Shown here piece by piece: positions 17,267-25,088 of a stretch of DNA of 64,000 nt. The translations under genes were made by a program, and so were the position numbers. The stretch's first letter is position 1. Each line of letters opens with the position of its first letter. The stretch comes from Paenibacillus sophorae (GTDB taxonomy: Bacteria; Bacillota; Bacilli; Paenibacillales; Paenibacillaceae). Location of the stretch: positions 3,100,001 through 3,164,000 of the forward strand of contig NZ_CP076607.1 in the NCBI RefSeq assembly GCF_018966525.1, read 5' to 3'. Under the pieces are notes generated by a model. The model searched no databases and was not told the origin of the DNA. It worked only from the letters and a program-made list of their open reading frames with translations.

Positions 17267-18259
17267 GTGGAATTTGTACAGGTATCCGATACCGGGCTTC
17301 AAGCCTCTCGAATTGGTTTGGGCACTTGGGCAATCGGCGGCTGGATGTGGGGCGGAAGCGATGATGCCGAGTCCGTTCGCACCATTCATGCTGCATTGGA
17401 TCGCGGAATTAATGTGATCGATACGGCGCCCGTATACGGTTTTGGCCATTCTGAGGAAGTTGTTGGACAAGCGATTCAATCCTATGGGAAACGGGATCGC
17501 ATCCTGATCGCGACCAAGGCGGCGCTGGAGTGGGCAGATGGCAGCGTCCACCGCAACGCGACGAAACAGCGCATCATGAAAGAAATCGATGACTCTCTTC
17601 AGCGTTTGAAGACCGATTATATTGACATTTATCAAATTCATTGGCCGGACCCGTTAGTTCCTATAGAAGAAACAGCGGAAACGATGCGGCAATTATTGGA
17701 GCAGGGGAAAATCCGCGCTATTGGCGTTAGTAATTTCACAACCGCTCTGATGGAAGAATTCCGAAAGATTGCACCGCTGCATACGGACCAGCCTCCCTAT
17801 AATTTGTTTGAGCGTGAAATTGAAAAGGACGTTTTGCCTTATTGCGCGGAACATCAAATCACTACGCTGCTTTATGGAAGCTTGTGCCGCGGCTTATTAA
17901 GCGGACGCATGCAAGCACATGCAGAGTTTACAGGCGACGATTTACGCAAGGTGGATCCGAAGTTTCAAGCCCCGCGTTTCGGGCAATATCTAGATGCCGT
18001 GCAGAAACTCGATCAATTTGCTCAGCAAAATTACGGAAAACGTGTGATTCATCTGGCTGTCCGGTGGATTCTGGCTCAACCCGGCGCCAGCATCGCGCTT
18101 TGGGGAGCGCGGAAGCCTGAGCAATTGACCCCGGTGGATGAAGTAATGGGCTGGTCACTGGATCAAAGTGCTTTAGAAGAAATCGATCGTATTATTGAAG
18201 AAACCGTGAAGGAACCGGTCGGCCCGGAATTTATGGCACCTCCAAGCCGGTCTTTGTAA
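17267..18259 (+). CDS. aldo/keto reductase
   Basis: A 330-residue NADPH-dependent oxidoreductase with a TIM barrel. The catalytic tetrad is visible: Asp and Tyr in IDTAPVYG, Lys in IATKAALEW and His in YQIHWPDP. GVSNFT and the C-terminal SIALWGARKPEQL form the cofactor side. It starts with GTG after AGGATGAGG. Monocistronic between its own promoter and terminator. The substrate is unknown; it resembles general stress aldo/keto reductases. Confidence 0.9.
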   Translation: MEFVQVSDTGLQASRIGLGTWAIGGWMWGGSDDAESVRTIHAALDRGINVIDTAPVYGFGHSEEVVGQAIQSYGKRDRILIATKAALEWADGSVHRNATKQRIMKEIDDSLQRLKTDYIDIYQIHWPDPLVPIEETAETMRQLLEQGKIRAIGVSNFTTALMEEFRKIAPLHTDQPPYNLFEREIEKDVLPYCAEHQITTLLYGSLCRGLLSGRMQAHAEFTGDDLRKVDPKFQAPRFGQYLDAVQKLDQFAQQNYGKRVIHLAVRWILAQPGASIALWGARKPEQLTPVDEVMGWSLDQSALEEIDRIIEETVKEPVGPEFMAPPSRSL

Positions 18260-18261
18260 GG

Positions 18262-18302
18262 AAAAAGACAATCTTCCTTCCTCAGGGGGATTGTCTTTTC
18301 GT
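18262..18302. terminator. terminator between convergent reductase and activase genes
   Basis: AAAAGACAATC pairs with GATTGTCTTTT. The A/T ends make it usable on either strand. Confidence 0.75.
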
Positions 18303-18318
18303 AATGAGATTTTGTTCA

Positions 18319-19086
18319 TTAGGAGCAATCCATATGATGAGACTGAAGGGCATCCTGGTATCCGGTCAATTCCATCTCAGATAACGGTGAAGCGTTGTCT
18401 GGAGCATTGTGCCGCCCTGACGGAGCTGCCTGGTTGATAAAGGGAGGAAGCTGAGCCTGTTTTACACCTATACGCTGAAGCAGTCTGGCAAATCCTTCCG
18501 CATCTTCCGGTCGGTCGTTCAATCCGGGAATAAGGGTAAGCCGAACCTCAACCTCGCTTGGACTTAGGAGAGAGTTCCGCAAATTTTCAATAATTAAATC
18601 ATTGTAAACCCCGGTTATTTTTCTGTGCGCTTCACGTTCATAGTGTTTTAAGTAGAATATAAGATGACCGATTAAGGGAACTACCTTGGCAAATTGAGTC
18701 TCTGTTACATATCCGGTAGTTTCAACGGCGGTATGCACTCCCCGTTCCTTCAAGCGTGACAGCAGTTCATAGACAAAGGAATGCTGCATCATGGCCTCTC
18801 CGCCAGTCAACATGACCCCATTTGCTGTCTTTCCGTAGGAATCAGGATTGTCGAGGCACAACTCCATTACCTCCTGAACGGAATAAATCCGTCCGTCCTC
18901 GAAATGTCTGGTTCTAACCGGGTCCCACAGCAACCTGACTCCAGGATTGCGAAGCTCCGGATTGGGGCACCAAGTGCAGTAGAGAGGGCAGCCCTTTAGG
19001 TGGACGACCGTTTGGGTACCGGAACCGTCCTGGGTGCTGTGTTTCTGTATGTCACGAATGCAAGCGCTTGCGTTACTCGTTATCAC
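18319..19086 (-). CDS. radical SAM glycyl-radical-enzyme activase-like protein
   Basis: A 255-residue radical SAM protein of the pyruvate formate-lyase activase type. The cluster motif CPLYCTWC has Cys33, 37 and 40 in CX3CX2C spacing; the conserved GGEP motif reads GGEA (MLTGGEAMM). There is no inserted ferredoxin domain. Such enzymes place a glycyl radical on a partner enzyme; no glycyl-radical enzyme is in the window, so the partner is unlinked or the protein has another substrate. Start ATG at 19086 with AAGGAGGAG upstream. Confidence 0.82.
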   Translation of the reverse strand: MITSNASACIRDIQKHSTQDGSGTQTVVHLKGCPLYCTWCPNPELRNPGVRLLWDPVRTRHFEDGRIYSVQEVMELCLDNPDSYGKTANGVMLTGGEAMMQHSFVYELLSRLKERGVHTAVETTGYVTETQFAKVVPLIGHLIFYLKHYEREAHRKITGVYNDLIIENLRNSLLSPSEVEVRLTLIPGLNDRPEDAEGFARLLQRIGVKQAQLPPFINQAAPSGRHNAPDNASPLSEMELTGYQDALQSHHMDCS

Positions 19087-19286
19087 AAGACTCCTCCTTA
19101 TAATGATCCCCGGACAACCTGAACTATCAAATAAACGAAATGAATCACATTCGTCATTCTAGATATATTCACCAGGTTGTGAAATATAATACCAACGTCT
19201 TTTGGGTTTTATATTTTTTGTTATTCATTATATTGTGAATTATGGATATATCAAATAGGTGTATTTGGGGGGATTGAGGAGATAAG

Positions 19287-19889
19287 ATGACAAAAACTAA
19301 AGCAGTAATTCTTCTTATCATTATCTTGTGTATAGTCGGCGGGTATTCCTGTATCAGCTTAATAGATGGGTGGCGCTTTACTGCGATTGCCGCCGCGAAT
19401 GCACAATCATCTGTAGGAATGGATGCAGTCGTCTTTGATCAATTAGACTTACCATGGGGAAAAGTGTTTTTACTAGATACTCCTAACGGGGAACGAACGG
19501 CGGTTGTTCGTAAGAAGGGACCTTTGTGGTTTTGTAATTTGGTAACTACATTCAATCCTGCGAATGCTTCCGATCCAGTAAGGACTGTCGGTTGGCTTAA
19601 TTATCAGTACTCAGGCGGGACCTCTCCAGAATCAATAGCACTTATTGATGTAATTACAAGTGACCCGCAAGTTGCATGGATCGAAGTCGGTGAAGGAACG
19701 GATCGTGTTAAAAAGCAAATAGAACCTAACAAACCGTTATTAGTATGGTGGCCTAAAGCATTTATCGGGTCTTCATTAAAACCCATAGCATTATCATCTG
19801 AGGACAAACCGTTGTATGAATACCGCTTTGCTCAGGAGAATGTAACGGATACAACGACATTAAAATGGTATCCAATTAAGAATAATTGA
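19287..19889 (+). CDS. hypothetical membrane-anchored protein
   Basis: A 200-residue protein with one N-terminal membrane segment (residues about 6-24, ILLIIILCIVGGYSCISL) and an extracytoplasmic domain of about 175 residues. Cys22 is not a clear lipobox. I recognise no family. The start is ATG after GAGGAG. It stands alone before the AICAR formyltransferase gene. Confidence 0.7.
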   Translation: MTKTKAVILLIIILCIVGGYSCISLIDGWRFTAIAAANAQSSVGMDAVVFDQLDLPWGKVFLLDTPNGERTAVVRKKGPLWFCNLVTTFNPANASDPVRTVGWLNYQYSGGTSPESIALIDVITSDPQVAWIEVGEGTDRVKKQIEPNKPLLVWWPKAFIGSSLKPIALSSEDKPLYEYRFAQENVTDTTTLKWYPIKNN

Positions 19890-20105
19890 TCAATATCCGA
19901 GTGTGAAGGGGACGCAGACGCTATGCTTGTCAAATTTCGGAGTCCAGGATCAGGCGCTGCTTAACATTTTGGCGGGGCAAGTGAGCCGTTGGGGATGCTT
20001 CCGATGCAAATACCTTCGTTTTTTTCATACCTGGACAAGCCGAGTAATGAGAAATATGATATATAGAAATATATGTAAGTATTTTTTTGACAGGAGGACA
20101 AGACA

Positions 20106-21281
20106 ATGAAGCAAAAAGAAATTATTTTGAAAAATGGAATTAATCCATACCAAAAGCCGTCAAGGATTTTCTCCGAAACAGATCAATTGCCTATCGAAGT
20201 ATTAAACGGGAATCCGGGATACATCAATTTTATGGATGCTATTAATTCTTGGCAGTTGGTTAAAGAGCTTAAAATTGCCATGAAACTCCCTGCGGCAGCT
20301 TCCTTTAAGCATGTAAGCCCGGCAGGCAGTGGAATAGGGCTGCCACTTGATGAAAAACTAAAGAAGGCTTATTTTGTTGAGGGTATGGAATTAAGTCCAT
20401 TAGCTGCCGCGTATGCAAGGGCTAGAGGTGCGGACAGGATTTCTTCTTTTGGAGATTGGATCGCTCTAAGCGACAAGGTGGATGAGGCAACTGCTTTGCT
20501 TATCAAAAAGGAAGTATCAGACGGTATCATTGCCCCTGATTATTCCGTCGAAGCCTTGAAAATTCTTAAACAAAAGCGCAAAGGCAGCTTCAATATTATA
20601 AAAATAGATCCGGACTATGAACCTGATGCCTTAGATACAAGGAAAATTTATGGAATTGTTTTTGAGCAGCACCGGAATAGCCTAATCCCTAATAAGGATT
20701 TATTACATAATATTTTAACTGAAAATAAGAATCTGCCTGATGAAGCTGTCCGTGATTTGATCGTTTCAATGATAACTTTAAAATATACCCAGTCTAATTC
20801 AGTTTGTTATGCCTTGAATGGACAGGTTATTGGATGTGGAGCTGGGCAGCAGTCCAGAATTCATTGTACTCGTCTCGCTGGAGAAAAAGCTGACCTCTGG
20901 TTCCTTCGTCAGCATCCAGCGGTGTTGAACTTACAGTTTAAGGAAGGCGTTTCGAGAACAGAAAAAGATATTTCAATTGACCAGTTCCTGGGGAACAATA
21001 CAACAGCTGAGGAAATGAAAGATTGGGGAGATGTCTTTGTAAATATTCCAAAAAGACTCACCCAGGAAGAAAAAAACGATTGGCTGAAGAATTTGGATGG
21101 CGTTTCCCTTGGTTCTGATGCATTTTTCCCTCAGAGGGACAATATCGATCGCGCTCAAAAAAGTGGTGTGAAATACATTGTCCAACCAGGCGGCTCAATT
21201 AGGGACGATAAGGTTATTAACGCGTGTAACGAATATGGAATGGTGATGGCGTTCTCCAACACTCGGTTGTTTCATCACTAA
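20106..21281 (+). CDS. stand-alone AICAR formyltransferase
   Basis: A 391-residue phosphoribosylaminoimidazolecarboxamide formyltransferase: it transfers a formyl group from 10-formyl-THF to AICAR in purine synthesis. It matches the C-terminal transformylase domain of PurH without the N-terminal IMP cyclohydrolase. Recognisable parts are SFKHVSPAGSG, SPLAAAYARARGADRISSFGD, LKYTQSNSVCYALNGQVIGCGAGQQSRIH (in pieces) and the C-terminal FFPQRDNID and QPGGSIRDD. The Shine-Dalgarno is ACAGGAGGA. It probably complements a bifunctional PurH elsewhere. Codon use is AT-richer than in the neighbours to the left. Confidence 0.88.
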   Translation: MKQKEIILKNGINPYQKPSRIFSETDQLPIEVLNGNPGYINFMDAINSWQLVKELKIAMKLPAAASFKHVSPAGSGIGLPLDEKLKKAYFVEGMELSPLAAAYARARGADRISSFGDWIALSDKVDEATALLIKKEVSDGIIAPDYSVEALKILKQKRKGSFNIIKIDPDYEPDALDTRKIYGIVFEQHRNSLIPNKDLLHNILTENKNLPDEAVRDLIVSMITLKYTQSNSVCYALNGQVIGCGAGQQSRIHCTRLAGEKADLWFLRQHPAVLNLQFKEGVSRTEKDISIDQFLGNNTTAEEMKDWGDVFVNIPKRLTQEEKNDWLKNLDGVSLGSDAFFPQRDNIDRAQKSGVKYIVQPGGSIRDDKVINACNEYGMVMAFSNTRLFHH

Positions 21282-21332
21282 GGTTGTCTGCATCAGATTC
21301 ACGTCCAAATATCCGATTCCGAATACTGATAT

Positions 21333-21362
21333 AGGCTGCCGAGGAGATACGGCAGCCTTACA
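21333..21362. terminator. terminator between convergent genes
   Basis: AGGCTGCCG (21333-21341) pairs with CGGCAGCCT (21350-21358). It sits between the AICAR formyltransferase and the minus-strand DUF4179-like gene. Confidence 0.65.
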
Positions 21363-21365
21363 ATA

Positions 21366-22703
21366 TTAACGGTCAGGTAAAATATCTTCCCAATATTTAA
21401 TGGGTTCGTTATTCTCAAGTCCAGGGATTGGTTTGCCTTTCGGGAGGTCAAAAGACCATTGAACATCTGAGTAATACCGATCAATAATACTACGAATCAG
21501 GGTAAGTTTCGTAGGAGTGTAGGATAATCCTTTGATGATAAAACTGCCGTCCAGAGTTTTTTTATCAAGATCCCTGGTCCCTCGAAACTCTATGGGGTAT
21601 TTATTGCCTTTATCATCAATGGCCTGCCATTGATCAACTGCAGGATTGGCTATATTCATGTATTTACCCTTAATTTTGACTACTCCTGCCGATTTCGCTT
21701 CTTGATTCTCAATAACTCCAGCCGCTATCGCTGCTTGTTGATCAGGATCTTGAGTAATCTTAAAGGCGTTAAACCATACTTTATCGCCTGAATTACTAAA
21801 TACCGCATTTTCTTTATTCAGTCTGGATGGATAAATGACTACGGAACCCTCACTCTTCTCAGGTATGGAGTATCCATCCAACACCATTTTTACGTGCTGT
21901 GAGTCATAAGGCAGATCAATAAAGGTATACACCCAGTGGATCCCTTGTTCCGTACGTTTGGATGTTGCTCCCGCTAACATAGAAATCGAGTGCATTCCAT
22001 TAACTTGTGATATTATATTTCCCTGTTCATCTTCAAAATGAAACATTAATTTCTGCATCTCTTCCATATTAGCCGGAACTTTATTTCTTGCCTGTTGGCT
22101 CAGTGACGTTGTAAGCTCAAATTTCACTCCGCTCGGAGTATGGGTCAGTTTATCTATTTGTATAGTCAGGCCTTCTGGAGTAACATAGTGTTCATTCAGC
22201 TCATCTACAGTAGTCAGAGAATCTGCTTGAGTCAAATCGACCGGGAAAGAAAATTTCCAGTTTCCTTTTGTTTCTTTGATCTTATCAATACGGCTCTCTA
22301 CAGTAATTGTTGGAGAAGTGAGTTCCCCTTTATAGATATAGGTAAAAACATCTACGCCGCTATTTCCGCTTCCAAATCTCCCTAAGCCAATTTCATTCCC
22401 TCGTTCATCCTTAATACTGATTTGCTCCCAATTAAATCCTTGCAGAACCGGTTTGCCAAACCGATCGGTGACTTTTACAGCTATTGTGAGTCGAGACGCA
22501 TCTGCTGAAACCTCGTTCACCTGAATTCTGTAGCCGTGACTGCTAACATTTATGCCTGGATCTTGAATGAGTCCTAATTTTCTGGACTGCTGCAGTCCAG
22601 GGTCAAGTTCAGCATCAGACGAAAACATGGACCGAACAATTTCCGCTATTGATGGATTTGCATAGATTAATGATCTGCTGGTATTTAAATGAGCATTTTG
22701 CAT
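21366..22703 (-). CDS. DUF4179/DUF5643-like protein, N-terminally truncated
   Basis: A 445-residue protein of beta-rich extracytoplasmic type. The start region (PSIAEIVRSMFSSDAELDPGL, then INVSSHGYRIQVNEVSADASRLTI) matches the part that follows the membrane anchor in DUF4179 proteins of Bacilli, which are usually linked to ECF sigma factors. The cytoplasmic N-terminus and the transmembrane segment are missing. Just upstream there is an in-frame stop and, about 70 bp away, a decayed insertion sequence, so the gene was probably cut by the insertion and would lack its anchor. The C-terminal half has the DUF5643-like sequence ending SFDLPKGKPIPGLEN. Probably non-functional or altered. Confidence 0.6.
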   Translation of the reverse strand: MQNAHLNTSRSLIYANPSIAEIVRSMFSSDAELDPGLQQSRKLGLIQDPGINVSSHGYRIQVNEVSADASRLTIAVKVTDRFGKPVLQGFNWEQISIKDERGNEIGLGRFGSGNSGVDVFTYIYKGELTSPTITVESRIDKIKETKGNWKFSFPVDLTQADSLTTVDELNEHYVTPEGLTIQIDKLTHTPSGVKFELTTSLSQQARNKVPANMEEMQKLMFHFEDEQGNIISQVNGMHSISMLAGATSKRTEQGIHWVYTFIDLPYDSQHVKMVLDGYSIPEKSEGSVVIYPSRLNKENAVFSNSGDKVWFNAFKITQDPDQQAAIAAGVIENQEAKSAGVVKIKGKYMNIANPAVDQWQAIDDKGNKYPIEFRGTRDLDKKTLDGSFIIKGLSYTPTKLTLIRSIIDRYYSDVQWSFDLPKGKPIPGLENNEPIKYWEDILPDR

Positions 22704-22772
22704 AATTCATTTTTTTCTTAAAGGCAAACGAAAATGCTTTCGTTAGTGAAGTAAAATGAAAAAAGGACAGAC

Positions 22773-24152
22773 GAGCAGAATTTTCAGAAGTCTCAAAAAA
22801 TTATGCGGCGCTTATCTTGTGCTGTTTTGCGACAGCGAGCGCCGATACAAGTAGAACAATGGCATTCAGATAGAGGTGAGTCGTGACTTTTTGAATGCCC
22901 CACACCTGTAATCGGTTGGCGGTTAAGTCATCCTTCAGCCTTGAATTGCAGCGTTCCACGCTGGTCCGTTTGTTGTACAGGTCCTTCCAGCCCCGGCTTT
23001 CCCGGTGAGGCAGGCAGTAGCGGCGTAGATCGTCCCGGCCGCTTACCTTGACGACCATGCCGTAGTTCGAATTGGAACAAGCCGTCATGCCGAGCGGGCA
23101 ATCGACCTTACCCGTGGCGTGCGGACAGCGAAACTTCAAACGTCCGTTTTCCAGCCCCCAATAGGTCATGGGAAACCCCATGGAGCAACATGGGGTGCCT
23201 TTGCTGGTCATCCCGGCAGGCGGCTCTTTCTCGTTTCGAAGATTAAGCGGGATAATGGCCTGAGCCTTAAGATCTCGGGCGGCTTCGTAGTTTTTCAACT
23301 GGTCATAGCCCGCATCCAGCATGAAAAATCGCACCTTGGTTTTTAGCAGCAGCCTGTTCCATGAGCGCGGGACCTTCCTCGCCATCATTGATATGGGCTG
23401 GCGTAACCTTCAGTGCCAAGGGCAGTTCGCTTTGGGTATCCACGGCTAGATGCAGTTTGTAGCCAAACCATTTGACCTTGTTGCCAAAGGAATCGAGCTT
23501 CACGCCCCAATTGGCGTTGCCGGTGAGCTCACTTTTCGACTTGGGCTGTTTTCTCTCGTAGGCTTGGATCGCCGTACTATCAATAGCGACATGGATTCCG
23601 TCCATAATTTTGGCTTCCTATTTTGGCTTCCTGACACTGAAGGACAAGATTTTCAAACAAGCGCTGAGCCATGCCTTTTTGCGTGATCTCAGCAAACACA
23701 CGGCTCAAGGTGGAGATCGAGGGGGAGCGATCCAGCCGCAGTCCGCATTGGTAACGAAAACGCAAATCGAATTGGAGTCTACGTTGTTAAGTCGGTAAAG
23801 GTATCGATATGCTCCAAAGGAGCTGCAAGCAAGGCACGAAGAATGCCTTGGCGGCAGTGTCCATCGGCTCCTCGGGGTGAAGAACTCCTTAGTTCTTTCG
23901 CATAAGGCTGCAAGTCCAGGGCGCTGAAAAAGATGGGCAGCCGTTCGTTAGATTCAAGTTTTTGCAGTTCCTCAAAGGAAAACAGACTTTCTTGGAGAAT
24001 ATACAAAGGGGACTTCCTCCTCTTGGGTGTTTTGGTGTGGTTACCAAAAAACTTCTCTAAGTTGGGGTGAAGTCCTTCTTTATGCTCAAAATCTCCTTGC
24101 CTAGCAAGGGCTCAGTTTAATGCAAAATGCTCAAATATCAAAAGAGCAGAAT
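22773..24152 (-). mobile_element. decayed insertion sequence (IS4/IS5/IS1182-like DDE)
   Basis: Contains a transposase broken into several frames. GAGCAGAAT occurs at 22773-22781 and 24144-24152 and could be a 9-bp target duplication, but I find no convincing terminal inverted repeats, so the ends are approximate. Confidence 0.55.
22801..24006 (-). pseudogene. DDE transposase pseudogene, several frameshifts
   Basis: Fragments in order on the minus strand: N-terminus YILQESLFSFEELQKLES (24006-23779), a middle piece with RFRYQCGLRLDRSPSISTLS, then HVAIDSTAIQAYERKQPKSK and WFGYKLHLAVDTQSELPLAL (to about 23390), then DAGYDQLKNYEAARDLKA to the stop at 22801. The catalytic Asp residues lie in AIDSTA and DAGYD and the Glu near RTSVERCNSRLKDD. 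At least three frame changes separate the pieces, so it cannot make a transposase. Confidence 0.8.
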
Positions 24153-24232
24153 GCCACATTTTCAATAAATAATTAAATCGTAAATAAAAGTACATATTTA
24201 ATGAATTAATCCATAAATATCCTTAGATAATG

Positions 24233-24261
24233 TTGACAAAAAACATTATCTTGCAGATACT
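24233..24261 (+). promoter_or_regulatory. promoter of the short peptide frame
   Basis: TTGACA (24233-24238), 17-bp spacer, GATACT (24256-24261), about 60 bp before the ATG at 24325. It lies in a very AT-rich stretch at the start of the biosynthetic island. Confidence 0.5.
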
Positions 24262-24324
24262 AGGATATGAGAAGATAATATGTAAAATTAATTCATTTTT
24301 GCAATTTAAAATTAGGTGATAGAA

Positions 24325-24454
24325 ATGGAAAAAAGAAATCGAAGTTGGGAATCCTTTAGAAAAACTAATTAATCAACTGAGAGTGATTAAGGGAACATAC
24401 GAAGGACGTGTAGTTCTTCAAGGATTAAACTGGTCTATGTCAGATCAGGGTTGA
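24325..24454 (+). pseudogene. 42-residue peptide gene with a one-base frame defect
   Basis: The ATG at 24325 has TTAGGTGAT upstream. In its own frame it gives only 15 residues (MEKRNRSWESFRKTN). If one A of the six-A run at 24329-24334 is removed, the frame continues to the TGA at 24452 as a 42-residue peptide starting MEKEIEVGNPLEKLINQLRV and ending GLNWSMSDQG. The second frame has no other start codon. It has its own promoter and a terminator 11 bp after the stop and lies at the head of a biosynthetic island, so it could be a precursor or signal peptide, a decayed gene, or contain a sequencing indel. It has no Cys and matches no precursor family that I know. Confidence 0.4.
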
Positions 24455-24464
24455 TTTTATTATC

Positions 24465-24500
24465 AAATTGGAGTAACGGTATCGTTGCTCCAATTTTTTT
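24465..24500 (+). terminator. terminator after the short peptide frame
   Basis: AAATTGGAG pairs with CTCCAATTT, with an extra ACG/CGT inner pairing, followed by a run of T. A group II intron remnant starts directly behind it. Confidence 0.85.
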
Positions 24501-25005
24501 GAGTAAGTCCAGCATGGGCGTCATCTCTACAGTGAAAGTCCGGAATAGAGGCTGGCAAGCGTCTACCTTTAGCCAAGAGTATGGGTGACTCGCTTTGTGG
24601 AAGGAAAGCTGAAACTAAAAGTGAATTGGGACAAAAGCGCAGTGGTTCTTGGGATTTAGTTTCCTGGCGAACAAACAGGCAACCCTCCGACTAGCTCCAA
24701 AGATAATCTCACGTTTTAAAGAGCGGATTCGTAAACTCACAAACCGGATATGGTCCATTTCGATGGAAGAATGCATTACACGGCTAAACCGGAAATGTGA
24801 TGGGATGGATGGGTTATTTCCGGCTCGCCTCAGCGAAGAAACATTGCGAAGCGTTGGATAAGTGGATTCGAAGGAGACTGCGAATTTGTCTATGGAAACA
24901 GTGGAAACGCGTGAGAACACGGATCGCGAAATCCAGGCGCTGGGCGTCCCTGAATGGGCAGTATTTGTCATGGCGAACTCCCGGCGAAGCACTTGGTTAA
25001 CCTTT
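24501..25005 (+). mobile_element. group II intron remnant
   Basis: RNA-like sequence including GTGAAAGTCCGGAATAG (24530s) is followed by decayed codons for the C-terminal maturase region of an intron reverse transcriptase: FLANKQATLRLAPKIISRF and ERIRKLTNRIWSISMEECI (24649-24861), then WIRRRLRICLWKQWKRVRTR in another frame (to about 25000). The RT domains are deleted. It sits directly behind a terminator, the insertion place of bacterial class C introns, like the larger copy at 34650. Confidence 0.7.
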
Positions 25006-25088
25006 TTTTGACAGGAGTTGGAGTTAGATTAATTAGTTGGGTCAAGTTTAAGAGTAGTACATTAGCGAATAAAATGAGGTGATTAATT

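Noticed and set aside
19150..19210. Rex-type site (TTGTGAAATATA) upstream of the activase gene
   Set aside because: Only the left half matches; the right half lacks TTCACAA.
22773..24152. GAGCAGAAT direct repeats as proof of the ends of the decayed IS
   Set aside because: The 9-bp repeats could be a target duplication, but no matching terminal inverted repeats lie inside them, so the boundaries stay tentative.
24329..24335. AAAAAAG as a programmed -1 frameshift site in the short peptide gene
   Set aside because: The heptamer is not in the required phase with the zero frame, and the needed shift is +1, so a classical -1 slip does not explain it.
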